Made by a program: the position numbers and the translations under genes. DNA of 64,000 nt, taken from Confluentibacter citreus. Lineage in GTDB: Bacteria; Bacteroidota; Bacteroidia; Flavobacteriales; Flavobacteriaceae. The stretch spans positions 186,001 to 250,000 of the forward strand of contig NZ_NIXN01000001.1 of the NCBI RefSeq assembly GCF_002807055.1, read 5' to 3'. Shown here one piece after another: positions 52,583 to 62,859 of this stretch (its first letter is position 1; each line of letters opens with the position of its first letter). The notes under the pieces are model-generated. The model saw only the letters and a program-made list of their open reading frames with translations. It ran no database searches and was not told the DNA's origin.

Positions 52583-54988
52583 ATGTTTAAGCTTTTTACA
52601 ACAAATTTTTGGTCAGTTACGGCGAGACTTATTTTACGTAATAAAATTGCGATTCTTGTTGGCATTTTAATCATCACTGTTTTATTCAGTACCCAATGGA
52701 AACACATGCGCTTCACCTACACAGAAGCCAATCTTTTACCAGATGACCACCCTGTTAATCTTACTTATGATGATTTCTTAAAAACCTTTGGGGAAGAAGG
52801 TAACCTTATTGTAATTGGGGTTAAAGATTCCACGTTGTTTTCTGTTGAGAAATTAAATGCTTGGAATACATTATCAGATAGTTTTAAGACGGATGACGCT
52901 GTAGAATCTGTTATTTCCATTAAAGATTTACAAAAACTTGTCAAAGATACCCTCAATGAAAAATTTACTTTAAGTCCATTTATAAAAGATGCCATTTCCT
53001 CATCTAAAGAAATTGAAACACTAAAAGACGAGCTGTTTAATAAATATCCTTTCTATGACAATTTCTTGTTCAACAACAAAACTAAAACGGTTCGCACTGC
53101 CATCTATTTAAAAAAGGATATCGTTAATACATCTGCCAGAAAAGATTTTATCACGAATGTATTATTGCCAAAAACAGAAATCTTTGAAAATACTACAAAT
53201 CTAGATGTGAGGATTTCTGGAATGCCTTATATAAGAACCTTAAACGCACAAAACATTGTTGATGAAATTGGCCTGTTTATTGTTGCTGCATTATTGGTAA
53301 CATCACTAATATTCTTTTTCTTTTTTCGGTCATTGAGGGCTACATTCATATCTCTTATTGTTGTATGTATTGGTGTTATGTGGACATTGGGAATAATAGG
53401 ATTATTGGACTATGAGATTAGTGTTTTAACCGCGCTAATTCCGCCGTTAATCATAGTCATAGGCATTCCCAATTGTATTTTTTTAATCAATAAATACCAG
53501 CATGAAGTTAAATTACATGGCAATAAAGTAAAATCATTACAGCGTGTCATTACAAAAATTGGGAATGCCACATTAATGACCAATTTAACGACTGCTTCGG
53601 GGTTTGCAACCTTCATACTAACCGAAAGTAAATTGTTAAAAGAATTTGGTGTTGTGGCGTCGTTAAGCATTGTTGGTATTTTTCTATTGTGCATACTTAC
53701 CATTCCTATTATCTATTCTTTTTTACCCTACCCAAAGGATCGCCATTTAGAACATTTAAATAAGCGATGGATTGGTGGTTTTGTCGATTGGATTGAACAA
53801 ATAGTAAAGCACAGGCGCATCGCTATATATGGAACCTCCGTAATTTTACTTATAGTCAGCATTATTGGGATTTATAAAATAAAAATTTCTGGAAGCCTTA
53901 TTGAGGACATGCCTAAAAATGCTGATTTTTTTGAAGACATTCGGTTTTTTGAGCGTGAGTTTAATGGTATTATGCCTTTGGAAATTATGGTAGACACCAA
54001 ACAAAAAAATGGTGTTATGAAACTGCCAACCTTGAAGCGGATGAATGAGTTGGAGGAATTAATTATTGAAATACCTGAATTATCGAAACCAATATCGGTT
54101 GTTGGGTTGGTTAAATATTCCAAACAGGCTTATTACAACGGAAATCCGCTATATTATCAACTGCCAACATCACAGGAAAATAGTTTTATTTTATCGTACG
54201 CAAAAAACTCAACATCCAACATCAACCTGATTAATAATTTTGTTGATAGCACGGGTCAATACGCTCGTATTACAACCTTTATGAAGGATGTTGGCACCGA
54301 TAAAATGGAGCGTATTGAAGAGGACCTTCAGACCAAAATAGATAAAGTATTTCCAAAAGAAAGATACAATGTTACCATGACAGGAAAAGCTTTGGTTTTT
54401 CAAAAAGGAACTAAATACTTGGTCGATAATTTAATCATTTCTTTATCCCTTGCCATTTTGTTAATATCCTTATTTATGGCATTTATGTTCAGGTCTTTTA
54501 GAATGATTATTGTATCGCTCATACCTAATTTATTGCCTTTATTAATTACAGCTGGTTTAATGGGTTATTTAGGCGTTCCAATAAAGCCGTCAACCATTTT
54601 GGTGTTTAGTATTGCGTTTGGTATTTCGGTTGATGATACCATTCACTTTTTGGCAAAATACAGACAAGAATTGCAAGCAAACAACTGGAAAATAAAAATA
54701 TCGGTTTATGGTGCCTTGCGCGAAACTGGTGTTAGTATGTTTTACACCTCCATCGTTTTATTCTTTGGGTTTTCCGTATTTACTATTTCAAGTTTTGGTG
54801 GCACCGTAGCTTTAGGTGCTTTGGTTTCGGCTACCTTATTGTTCGCCATGTTATCAAACTTAGTGCTGCTACCATCCTTACTATTATCTTTAGAAAGAAG
54901 CATAGCCAACAAAGAAGTATTAAGAGAACCTGCTATTAACATCATTCCAGAAGAAGATGATGATGAAGATGACAACTCAAACTTTTAA
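52583..54988 (+). CDS. RND-superfamily MMPL-type transporter
   Basis: This 801-residue membrane protein has two repeats, each of one helix, a large extracytoplasmic loop and five further helices (about 12 in total). MPYIRTLNAQNIVDEIGLF and LTALIPPLIIVIGIPNCIFL mark the first half, and FSIAFGISVDDTIHFLAKYR the second, typical of MMPL/hydrophobe exporters. Asp residues in ISVDDTIHF may carry protons. The C-terminus is a short acidic tail. Lipids or hopanoids are typical cargo of the family; the substrate here is unknown. Confidence 0.88.
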   Translation: MFKLFTTNFWSVTARLILRNKIAILVGILIITVLFSTQWKHMRFTYTEANLLPDDHPVNLTYDDFLKTFGEEGNLIVIGVKDSTLFSVEKLNAWNTLSDSFKTDDAVESVISIKDLQKLVKDTLNEKFTLSPFIKDAISSSKEIETLKDELFNKYPFYDNFLFNNKTKTVRTAIYLKKDIVNTSARKDFITNVLLPKTEIFENTTNLDVRISGMPYIRTLNAQNIVDEIGLFIVAALLVTSLIFFFFFRSLRATFISLIVVCIGVMWTLGIIGLLDYEISVLTALIPPLIIVIGIPNCIFLINKYQHEVKLHGNKVKSLQRVITKIGNATLMTNLTTASGFATFILTESKLLKEFGVVASLSIVGIFLLCILTIPIIYSFLPYPKDRHLEHLNKRWIGGFVDWIEQIVKHRRIAIYGTSVILLIVSIIGIYKIKISGSLIEDMPKNADFFEDIRFFEREFNGIMPLEIMVDTKQKNGVMKLPTLKRMNELEELIIEIPELSKPISVVGLVKYSKQAYYNGNPLYYQLPTSQENSFILSYAKNSTSNINLINNFVDSTGQYARITTFMKDVGTDKMERIEEDLQTKIDKVFPKERYNVTMTGKALVFQKGTKYLVDNLIISLSLAILLISLFMAFMFRSFRMIIVSLIPNLLPLLITAGLMGYLGVPIKPSTILVFSIAFGISVDDTIHFLAKYRQELQANNWKIKISVYGALRETGVSMFYTSIVLFFGFSVFTISSFGGTVALGALVSATLLFAMLSNLVLLPSLLLSLERSIANKEVLREPAINIIPEEDDDEDDNSNF

Positions 54989-55092
54989 TTAGAAATTCCT
55001 TCATTAATAATGTTTTATTGGTACTCGTTTTTCAGTCATTCTGATTAGAAAGCCAAAAGTCTTTTTTATATTTACGTTTAAATTTTATACAC

Positions 55093-56526
55093 ATGCAAAA
55101 ACGTACTGTCTCAGAATTGTTATCACAAAAAATAACACATGCAGAAGTAGATATTAAAGGTTGGGTAAGAACCTTTAGGGCAAATAGATTTATTGCTTTA
55201 AACGATGGTTCTACCATAAACACTATTCAATGTGTTGTTGACTTTGAAAATACGGATGAAACTATTTTAAAACGTATTACTACAGGCGCTGCGGTTCATA
55301 TAAAAGGCGAATTGGTTGAAAGTCTTGGCAAGGGGCAAAATGTGGAAATTAATGTAAAAAGTATTGAAATTTTAGGAGATTCAGATCCTGAAACCTATCC
55401 CATACAACCCAAAAAACATTCGTTTGAATTTTTAAGAGAAAACGCCCATTTGCGCACCAGAACGAATACATTTAGTGCCATCATGCGTTTGCGTTCTGCA
55501 CTTTCCTTTGCCATTCACAAGTACTTTAATGAGAATGGATTTTATTATGTACACACACCAATAATCACGGGAAGTGATGCAGAAGGTGCTGGAGAAATGT
55601 TTCGCGTAAGTAGTTTAGATGCTAAAAATCCACCACTTACAAAAGAGGGGCAGATTGACTATTCTCAAGATTTTTTCGGAAAAGAAACCAATTTGACGGT
55701 TTCTGGCCAGTTGGAAGCCGAAACCTACGCTATGTCTTTAGGAAAAGTATATACTTTTGGACCCACATTTAGAGCCGAAAACTCTAATACATCTAGACAT
55801 CTAGCAGAATTCTGGATGATAGAACCCGAAGTCGCTTTTATGGATTTGGCAGGTAATATGGACTTAGCGGAAAGTTTTTTAAAATACGTTATTAAATATG
55901 TTTTAGAAAACAATCGTGAAGATTTAGACTTTTTAAATCAGCGGCTTTTAGACGAGGAAAAAGCCAAGCCACAAGCCGAAAGAAACGACATGGGTTTAAT
56001 TGAAAAATTAAATTTTGTAACAGAAAACAATTTTACACGTTTAAGTTACACGGAAGCCATTACTATTTTACGGGAAAGCACCCCCAACAAGAAAAAGAAA
56101 TTCAAATATATTATTGATGAATGGGGTGCCGATTTGCAGAGTGAACACGAGCGTTTTTTAGTTGAAAAACACTTTAAATGCCCCGTTATTTTATATGATT
56201 ATCCAGCCAATATTAAAGCGTTTTATATGCGTTTGAATGAAGACGAAAAAACGGTTAGGGCTATGGACATTCTATTTCCAGGCATTGGTGAAATTGTAGG
56301 AGGTGCCCAACGGGAAGAACGTTTGGATGTACTCAAGAAAAAAATGGCAGCACTTCATATTCCTGAAGAAGATTTATGGTGGTATTTAGATTTGCGTAAA
56401 TATGGTACTGCTGTACACTCTGGTTTCGGATTGGGATTTGAACGTTTAGTCATGTTTGCAACAGGCATGGGCAATATTAGAGATGTTATACCATTCCCGA
56501 GAACCCCTCAAAATGCTGATTTTTAA
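55093..56526 (+). CDS. asnS: asparaginyl-tRNA synthetase
   Basis: This 477-residue class IIb aminoacyl-tRNA synthetase has an N-terminal OB-fold ([21 protein letters not shown], in part). Class II motif 2 is [23 protein letters not shown] (in part) and motif 3 is [21 protein letters not shown] (in part). The AsnRS rather than AspRS identity follows from overall length and motif context. It has TATATTTA upstream (55065-55072). Confidence 0.96.
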   Translation: MQKRTVSELLSQKITHAEVDIKGWVRTFRANRFIALNDGSTINTIQCVVDFENTDETILKRITTGAAVHIKGELVESLGKGQNVEINVKSIEILGDSDPETYPIQPKKHSFEFLRENAHLRTRTNTFSAIMRLRSALSFAIHKYFNENGFYYVHTPIITGSDAEGAGEMFRVSSLDAKNPPLTKEGQIDYSQDFFGKETNLTVSGQLEAETYAMSLGKVYTFGPTFRAENSNTSRHLAEFWMIEPEVAFMDLAGNMDLAESFLKYVIKYVLENNREDLDFLNQRLLDEEKAKPQAERNDMGLIEKLNFVTENNFTRLSYTEAITILRESTPNKKKKFKYIIDEWGADLQSEHERFLVEKHFKCPVILYDYPANIKAFYMRLNEDEKTVRAMDILFPGIGEIVGGAQREERLDVLKKKMAALHIPEEDLWWYLDLRKYGTAVHSGFGLGFERLVMFATGMGNIRDVIPFPRTPQNADF

Positions 56527-56609
56527 TATTAATTTAAGATAAAAGATTCTTAGCAAATCCCCTTTGTTGGTATAATTTTTATACTTTTAGCTTAAACCAA
56601 ATCACACAA

Positions 56610-58070
56610 ATGCTTAAACAACATTTACAATTTAAATTATCACAAAAACTATCTCCGCAGCAAATTCAATTAATGAAATTGATTCAGTTGCCAACACAAG
56701 AATTTGAACAACGCCTAAAACAAGAATTGGAAGAAAACCCAGCATTAGAAGGTGGGACAGAAGAAGTTGAAAATGATTATGATTCTGATTTAGATAATTC
56801 TTCAGACGAGTATAATGATAGTGAAACTATTGGTAATGATGATATTAATGTAGATGAGTATTTAAGTGATGATGAAATACCAGATTACAGAACCCAAGTA
56901 AATAATTATAGTAGTGATGATGAAGAAAAAACCATGCCCTATGCTGCAGGAACATCATTTACACAACACTTAATCAGCCAGTTAAACACCTATAGGCTTA
57001 CTGACGATGAATATAATATTGCAGAATTTTTAGTTGGTAATGTGGACGAAAGCGGATACATCCGTAGATCTGTAACAGATATTATGGATGATTTAGCATT
57101 CACACAAAACATTTACACCACTGAAGAGAATATTGAACATGTATTAAAAATTATTCATCAATTGGATCCTGCTGGTGTGGGGGCTCGAAACCTTCAAGAG
57201 TGCTTGAGTATTCAATTACATAGAAAAGAGAAAAATCCAGATGTTGAATTAGCCATTGAAATAATAGATAATGCTTTCGATCAGTTCACTAAAAAGCATT
57301 ACGATAAGCTCATTCAAAAATTTGATATTACCGAACTTCAACTAAAAGATGCCATTAGGGAAATTGAACATTTAAATCCGAAACCCGGTGGTTCCTACTC
57401 TGGCAATAATAGAATTGTAGAACATGTAGTTCCAGATTTTGCTATAAAAATTGTAGATGGCGAATTGGAATTAACGCTTAATGGCAGAAATGCGCCTGAG
57501 CTTCATGTGTCTCGGGAATATAATGATATGCTGAAGGGCTATAAAGATTCTAAGGATAAATCGAAGTCTCAAAAAGATGCCGTGATATTCATCAAACAAA
57601 AATTGGATGCCGCCAAATGGTTTATCGAAGCTATAAAACAACGCCAACAAACGTTATTTATAACCATGAGTGCCATTATGCATTACCAAACGGAATATTT
57701 TTTATCGGGTGACGAGCGCAACCTAAGACCTATGATTCTTAAAGATATAGCAGATGAAATTTCCATGGACGTTTCTACAGTTTCAAGAGTTGCCAACAGT
57801 AAATATGTAGATACGCCTTATGGCACTAAACTTATAAAGGATTTCTTTTCAGAATCCATGAAAAACGATCAAGGAGAAGATGTGTCCACAAGGGAAATAA
57901 AAAAAATTCTTGAAACAGTTCTTGAAGAAGAAGATAAAAGAAAACCATTAACGGATGATACATTAGCTGTCATCTTAAAAGATAAGGGCTACCCTATTGC
58001 CCGACGCACCGTTGCCAAATACCGAGAGCAACTAGATATTCCTGTAGCACGATTACGAAAAAAGATATGA
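56610..58070 (+). CDS. rpoN: RNA polymerase sigma-54 factor
   Basis: This 486-residue protein has region I at the N-terminus (KLSQKLSPQQIQLMKLIQLP), then an acidic low-complexity linker (about 50-95). The core-binding domain follows (LDPAGVGARNLQECLSIQL), then the helix-turn-helix, and the RpoN box ARRTVAKYRE near the end, which is diagnostic. It directs transcription from -24/-12 promoters with enhancer-binding activators. Its stop overlaps the next gene by 4 bp. Confidence 0.97.
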   Translation: MLKQHLQFKLSQKLSPQQIQLMKLIQLPTQEFEQRLKQELEENPALEGGTEEVENDYDSDLDNSSDEYNDSETIGNDDINVDEYLSDDEIPDYRTQVNNYSSDDEEKTMPYAAGTSFTQHLISQLNTYRLTDDEYNIAEFLVGNVDESGYIRRSVTDIMDDLAFTQNIYTTEENIEHVLKIIHQLDPAGVGARNLQECLSIQLHRKEKNPDVELAIEIIDNAFDQFTKKHYDKLIQKFDITELQLKDAIREIEHLNPKPGGSYSGNNRIVEHVVPDFAIKIVDGELELTLNGRNAPELHVSREYNDMLKGYKDSKDKSKSQKDAVIFIKQKLDAAKWFIEAIKQRQQTLFITMSAIMHYQTEYFLSGDERNLRPMILKDIADEISMDVSTVSRVANSKYVDTPYGTKLIKDFFSESMKNDQGEDVSTREIKKILETVLEEEDKRKPLTDDTLAVILKDKGYPIARRTVAKYREQLDIPVARLRKKI

Positions 58071-58675
58071 TAAACTATGTCTTAAAAAGTATCTCGTATA
58101 TATTTCATCCTTTAATAATGCCCTTGTTGGGGGTTCTTTTTTATTTTAAAGTTACCCCGAAATTTTTTCCACAAGAAATTATATATGCTAAGATAATCTC
58201 ACTTTTTATCTTAACAATTGTCTTGCCAATTCTACTGTATTTTTTATTGAAAACCTTAGATAGGGTAAACTCAATAGAACTTGAAACTACCAAAGAACGC
58301 ATTATTCCTTTGGCTATCAATTGCCTTATTGTTCTATTAGTTCTTCAAAGGGTTATAAGTGTCCATGAAATTGTGGAGCTTTACTATTTCTTTTTAGGGA
58401 TATTAATATCTACCCTGACCTGTTTAATACTGGTAATTATCAAATTTAAAGCCAGTATACACATGATTGCCATTTCGGGGTTGTTTATGTTCTTTATAGC
58501 TTTAAGCATCCATTTTAGCATCAACATTAATGGCATATTAGCTTTAATGAGCATTATCATAGGAGCCATAGCGACTTCTAGATTACATCTTAAAGCACAT
58601 ACTTATAAAGAGCTTATTTTCGGCTTTTTTGTTGGTATAGTTCCTCAATTATTACTTATTAATAATTGGTTATAG
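58067..58675 (+). CDS. multispanning membrane protein, degenerate PAP2-like
   Basis: This 202-residue protein has about six helices. The C-terminal ATSRLHLKAHTYKELIFGFFVG resembles the last motif of PAP2 phosphatases, while the upstream SIHMIAISGLF segment is a degenerate SGH-like motif. Catalytic residues are incomplete, so it may be a non-enzymatic relative. It is co-transcribed with rpoN (overlap ATGA). Its 3' end overlaps the convergent outer-membrane protein gene by 6 bp. Confidence 0.7.
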   Translation: MINYVLKSISYIFHPLIMPLLGVLFYFKVTPKFFPQEIIYAKIISLFILTIVLPILLYFLLKTLDRVNSIELETTKERIIPLAINCLIVLLVLQRVISVHEIVELYYFFLGILISTLTCLILVIIKFKASIHMIAISGLFMFFIALSIHFSININGILALMSIIIGAIATSRLHLKAHTYKELIFGFFVGIVPQLLLINNWL

Positions 58676-59362
58676 AACATAGAACATCAATCCTATTTTT
58701 ATGGCATTCATATCAATAGTCTCGCCGTTTAATTTAGCATCATTAGAAAAAATGGGGTTTAAAGCATAATACATATATAAGTTCCATGTGTTATAGCCCA
58801 TACTTACCGTTAATCCGTATTGGAGGTTATTAAAGTCTTCGATGTTATTATGCTTAAATTCTCCTAAACTCCCTCTAAACTTTGTTGTATTAGTAAATAC
58901 ATACCCTATTTTAAATCCTGTGTAAATGCGCCAGAAATTATAATCTGTTGGAGTTGATGTCCGCCATCTAAATTCTATTGGAAGTTCTATTAAATGTTGA
59001 GAAAATTTGTTTCTAGAGAATGTTACAATGCTTTCGTCAATAATACTGTAATTAATATTGCCTATATCATCTTTTACAATTAGTAAATTTTGATTGAAAG
59101 AATTGGCAGAATACCCTAAACCAATACCTATAGCTATATTCCTTTCTTTGTTTATAGGCATGTCTTTTATAAACCCTGCATGAAACCCTAAAGAAAACCC
59201 GTTTTGGGAAAGATCATTAGGTTTCTTCCCAATAAGGTTATAGGTAACCCCAGCATAAAACTGATCTTCTTTATATAGAGAATCTACAATCTTAGTATTG
59301 TTTTCTTGTGCTGTAAGGTAACCGCAAACAATAAGCCCTATTAAAACTAAATATCCTTTCAT
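58670..59362 (-). CDS. PorT-family outer-membrane beta-barrel protein
   Basis: This 230-residue protein has a signal peptide (about 1-18, LIVCGYLTAQ). Eight or more amphipathic strands follow, including QHLIELPIEFRWRTSTP and a terminal IGLMFYVL. ELPIEFRWR is typical of the PorT/outer-membrane beta-barrel family. It is not necessarily the T9SS PorT itself; the role is unknown. Confidence 0.7.
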   Translation of the reverse strand: MKGYLVLIGLIVCGYLTAQENNTKIVDSLYKEDQFYAGVTYNLIGKKPNDLSQNGFSLGFHAGFIKDMPINKERNIAIGIGLGYSANSFNQNLLIVKDDIGNINYSIIDESIVTFSRNKFSQHLIELPIEFRWRTSTPTDYNFWRIYTGFKIGYVFTNTTKFRGSLGEFKHNNIEDFNNLQYGLTVSMGYNTWNLYMYYALNPIFSNDAKLNGETIDMNAIKIGLMFYVL

Positions 59363-59443
59363 GTATTAATTATTACCTGACAACTACCTATAAATAATTA
59401 TAGAAAACAAATATACAATTTTACCGTATCAAATGATTAAGCA

Positions 59444-59473
59444 TAAAAAAAGGCGCCCTTAAAAGAACACCTT
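59444..59473 (-). terminator. terminator of the DUF3078 gene
   Basis: On the minus strand AAGGTGTTC-ttttaa-GGGCGCCTT forms a 9-bp stem with wobbles, followed by a T-run. Confidence 0.75.
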
Positions 59474-59496
59474 ATTTATATCTGTATGGATACTTA

Positions 59497-60435
59497 TTAA
59501 AATTTATAATTCAAACCAATCATCCAATACATTTGTAGTTTGTTGTTAATATTATCAAATGTTGGGAAAGGATCTGCACTAGCAACATCAAAATTATCAA
59601 TGTTATATTTTAAGGCTTCTTGTTTGTTATTTCTTAAACCAAAATCAAAACCAACTCCAATCATTTCCCATAAGGTATAACCAAAAGAGTTGTTCCATGT
59701 CCAATTAGATAAATTATTGCTCTTGTAACTATGGAACATTGATAAATTGGTTTTAAAGCTAATCTCATTAATTTGTCTGGTGTAATCAATTAATATTTTT
59801 GTCCCATAAGACGATTGGAAAATAGCATCATTTCTGCTAAATACCATATTGTAGTTTAACGGATGTACCACCATAACCAAGTCTTTAATAGGTGTATAAG
59901 TTGCACCTACACCTACATCTAAATAACCTGGGTTATTAAAGTTGTTTAAAATGGTAGTTCTATATTCACCTAAACCTGAGAAAGCAAACGTTTCACTTAA
60001 TTTCATACCATATAATGAAGATACATTAAAAACATCATTAGCCTCACGCCATTGGGTATTATCGTTGGGATTGTCTTTATCATTAAATTTAACCCAAGAT
60101 AAATTTAGATTTCCAGAATTTCTCCAGAAATAAAGATCTGTATTCAAATTTGCAAATGCGTTTACGGTAAAGCCAATATTTCCCGATCTATTGTTAGGCG
60201 ATTTTTGTGCATACCAATTACTGAAATTTGAAATGCTTCCTCCAATAGTACCAAAAGCGCCTTTTTTCCACCCTGGAAACGCATCAATTTTTCCTTGGGT
60301 AGCATCCACACGACCTTGAGCGGATTTAAGAGAATCCTTTTGAACGGATAAGGTTTCTTTAAGTTCTTCTAAAGTTTGAGCGTTAACATGAATGATTCCG
60401 ATAAAAAGAGTGAATAATAATAGTGTTTTTTTCAT
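59497..60435 (-). CDS. DUF3078 outer-membrane protein
   Basis: This 312-residue protein has a signal peptide (about 1-20, LFIGIIHVNAQ). A short coiled-coil segment follows (ETLSVQKDSLKSAQGRV, about 25-45). The DUF3078 barrel includes GWKKGAFGTIGGSISNFSNW, which is diagnostic in flavobacteria, and ends MYWMIGLNYKF. It is a predicted outer-membrane barrel of unknown role. ATG 60435 gives the normal signal sequence; in-frame ATGs at 60444 and 60474 are alternatives. Confidence 0.85.
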   Translation of the reverse strand: MKKTLLLFTLFIGIIHVNAQTLEELKETLSVQKDSLKSAQGRVDATQGKIDAFPGWKKGAFGTIGGSISNFSNWYAQKSPNNRSGNIGFTVNAFANLNTDLYFWRNSGNLNLSWVKFNDKDNPNDNTQWREANDVFNVSSLYGMKLSETFAFSGLGEYRTTILNNFNNPGYLDVGVGATYTPIKDLVMVVHPLNYNMVFSRNDAIFQSSYGTKILIDYTRQINEISFKTNLSMFHSYKSNNLSNWTWNNSFGYTLWEMIGVGFDFGLRNNKQEALKYNIDNFDVASADPFPTFDNINNKLQMYWMIGLNYKF

Positions 60436-60514
60436 TTTTATCATTTTATAAAATTTGATCAAATATAACTGCAAGAATTATTTTTTATTGTGACTACCAA
60501 AAATTTTGTTGAAC

Positions 60515-61021
60515 TTATTTCCTTTTATAAAGTGGTACAGAAGAACACGCTTCACCGTACATGATAGACTTTGCAACAGGTTTTAATTTATTTGAAAGCA
60601 TGATATACGCATTTTGTGGAACTGGTTTTTTGGAGCATCCTTTAATGATTAAAGGTTTATCTTGAAACGCTGAAACATCTAAATTATTGATGATATCTTG
60701 ATAAATGGACGTTTCTAAGGATTCCAAATCGCCAATAATGGTCTTTTTTGCAAAAGGCTGTAAATGAATGGAAATGAGCATGAACGCCCAAGCGGGAATA
60801 ATGGCATCAGTAGAACAGGTTAAAGCGACGTAAGTACCCTGATATTGCGACCAATCATGTTGGGAAACCTGTTCCCTAAAATCTTTTTCACGCAATACCA
60901 AACCTTCAAGCAACCAATCTTTAATATCAAAAAGAATACGACTGCCTTTAGGGTAATAATCCTCTAAGTCAACGGTTACTAGTTGGCTATTGGCTACGCG
61001 ATTTATGATGTCTTCTTCCAA
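60515..61021 (-). CDS. DUF2480 family protein
   Basis: This 168-residue cytosolic protein has the DUF2480 pattern LEDYYPKGSRILFDIKDWLLEG (in part) and ends GEACSSVPLYKRK, with Cys clusters CSTDAIIPAWAFML and KGCSKKPVPQNAY. Its members sit in suf operons in Bacteroidota, as here, but the function is unknown. It lies 66 bp downstream of the SufT-like gene. Confidence 0.85.
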   Translation of the reverse strand: MEEDIINRVANSQLVTVDLEDYYPKGSRILFDIKDWLLEGLVLREKDFREQVSQHDWSQYQGTYVALTCSTDAIIPAWAFMLISIHLQPFAKKTIIGDLESLETSIYQDIINNLDVSAFQDKPLIIKGCSKKPVPQNAYIMLSNKLKPVAKSIMYGEACSSVPLYKRK

Positions 61022-61087
61022 AAAATGTATGGTATTAAGTTGTTTGACGTTAAGCCGAAATACTGTTAACTGTTACTTAAAACTGAT

Positions 61088-61414
61088 TTAAAGCATCCCC
61101 AATTCCAACTTAGCTTCTTCGCTCATTAAATCTTGTGTCCATGGTGGGTCGAACGTTATTTCTACTTCGGCACTATGAACTTCATCAAGGGATTTAATTT
61201 TTTCTTCAACTTCCATAGGCAAGGTTTCGGCTACTGGGCAGTTTGGCGTTGTTAAGGTCATTAATATTTTCACATCCGAATCTTCGTTAACGAACACATC
61301 GTAAATCAATCCGAGTTCGTAAATATCTACCGGAATTTCTGGATCGTAAATCGTTTTTAAAACCCTAACTATTTTATCGCCTAAACTATTATCTTCTATA
61401 TTTTGTTCGCTCAT
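61088..61414 (-). CDS. sufT: SufT-like DUF59 (MIP18-family) protein
   Basis: This 108-residue protein has KTIYDPEIPVDIYELGLIYDV and TLTTPNCPVAETLP, with the conserved Cys, and ends DPPWTQDLMSEEAKLELGML (in part). The family assists Fe-S cluster maturation of target proteins. Its context with sufE and sufS supports a suf operon. Confidence 0.92.
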   Translation of the reverse strand: MSEQNIEDNSLGDKIVRVLKTIYDPEIPVDIYELGLIYDVFVNEDSDVKILMTLTTPNCPVAETLPMEVEEKIKSLDEVHSAEVEITFDPPWTQDLMSEEAKLELGML

Positions 61415-61487
61415 TTTTTTAATGTTTAACTGTTAATTTGTTTAATCGTTTAAATGCTTTAAACAATCAAACGAAAAACGATTCAAC

Positions 61488-61916
61488 TCATTTCATTTGT
61501 GTTTGATACGCAATCGCATACAATTTAAGTTGTTTCACCATACTCACTAAACCATTGGCTCGTGTGGGTGATAAATGTTCTTTTAGTCCTATTTTATCAA
61601 TAAAATCGGTTTCAGCATTAATAATATCTTTTGGATGCTGATTTGAAAATACCCGTATTAAAATAGCGATAATACCTTTGGTGATGATGGCATCACTATC
61701 GGCAGTAAAAACCAATTTGTCGTTCTTCATTTCTGCATGAACCCAGACTTTACTTTGGCAACCTTTAATAATGTTGCTATCGGTTTTGTATTGGTCTTCA
61801 ATTAATGGTAAATCCTTACCTAAATCTATCATGTATTGATAACGTTCTTCCCAATCTTCAAACATGGAAAACTCATCAATCAGTTCTTTTTGTATGTCTT
61901 CAATACTCACAATCAT
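61488..61916 (-). CDS. sufE: SufE-family sulfur acceptor protein
   Basis: This 142-residue protein takes sulfur from SufS. It has FSMFEDWEERYQYMIDLG, the active-site Cys in NIIKGCQSKVWV and the ending GLVSMVKQLKLYAIAYQ. ATG 61916 (MIVSIEDIQKEL) is preferred over an upstream ATG at 61928. It is 119 bp downstream of the META-domain gene and probably in the same operon as sufS. Confidence 0.94.
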   Translation of the reverse strand: MIVSIEDIQKELIDEFSMFEDWEERYQYMIDLGKDLPLIEDQYKTDSNIIKGCQSKVWVHAEMKNDKLVFTADSDAIITKGIIAILIRVFSNQHPKDIINAETDFIDKIGLKEHLSPTRANGLVSMVKQLKLYAIAYQTQMK

Positions 61917-62035
61917 AATTTTAAACAAAAATACAATAAGAAATGCCCATTAACAAATTTATAAACTCAACCTAAGTGTCTAAAAGGGCATTGCATCTGA
62001 CCTCTAAAAAAATAAGATAGACAGATGAAATGTAT

Positions 62036-62812
62036 CTATTCAACGTTTTCTGATAATGATAGTATTTCTTTAACAAGCGCTTCTATTTCTAAAGGTGGTG
62101 TTCCATGATCGAAGTTGGAAGATTCATAAACAATTCCGTTTTTAGAGATTTTTAATGTCCCTATGGAAGCGCCGTCGTAAAAACGTGCTTCGGTGGGAGA
62201 TTTTAAATTAGAAATACTATCTAAGGCTATGGCTTCTAAAAGTGTATTAAGCTTCTTCCAACTTTCTTTGTTGATGGCTTTTGAAATAGGTTTTGCTTCT
62301 CTGTCTTTTGAGATGGAAACAAGGGAATCATTGACATTAATATCTAAAAAACGTCCTCTAGACATTGCCGAATAATTAAATGAAACCAATTTATTATCTT
62401 GTTCTTTACTAGCCATTAAAATGATTTTTTTGTCACTTAATAGTTTCAAGATCCCATCTTCTTCTATCAATATTTCATTTGCTTTAGATAATACCTGTTG
62501 CATTTCAGATTCTATTTGATGTGTGTCTTGGCAAAACATTTTGGTTGAAGCTAAAGGACCCACTTTTAATAAACCATTTTCTAAAGAATACGTTCCAGAA
62601 AATCTGTTACAACCTGAAAAACCAGAAATAATGTTCTCTTCTTTATTGAAATTTATGGTAATATTATTTACAGAAACTTCTTTGTTGTCTAATGTTTTTA
62701 CCTGATAAGTGCCATTTAAAGTCATTAAGTTAGTTTCTTTAATAGCCATATTTTTTGAATTACAGCAAGTATTTAAAGAGATTAAAACCGATAAAATGAT
62801 TATAATTTTCAT
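62036..62812 (-). CDS. META-domain lipoprotein within the suf run
   Basis: This 258-residue protein has an N-terminal lipobox LNTC (Cys16), so it is a predicted lipoprotein. The META/HslJ-like domain (about 30-135) includes GTYQVKTLDNKEVSVNN, SGFSGCNRFSGTYSLENG and GPLASTKMFCQDT. A second domain (about 140-258) is not recognised. The Cys pair in the META domain could form a disulfide. It interrupts sufS and sufE and may be a later insertion or linked by envelope or oxidative stress. Confidence 0.82.
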   Translation of the reverse strand: MKIIIILSVLISLNTCCNSKNMAIKETNLMTLNGTYQVKTLDNKEVSVNNITINFNKEENIISGFSGCNRFSGTYSLENGLLKVGPLASTKMFCQDTHQIESEMQQVLSKANEILIEEDGILKLLSDKKIILMASKEQDNKLVSFNYSAMSRGRFLDINVNDSLVSISKDREAKPISKAINKESWKKLNTLLEAIALDSISNLKSPTEARFYDGASIGTLKISKNGIVYESSNFDHGTPPLEIEALVKEILSLSENVE

Positions 62813-62859
62813 GGATTGTTTTTAGTGTTAAATGACTATACCAAAAAAGAAGCCAAATA

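Noticed and set aside
58670-59362. Assigning this gene as PorT, the T9SS component
   Set aside because: It has only the general barrel-family pattern; PorT-family members are numerous in Bacteroidota and no T9SS genes lie nearby.
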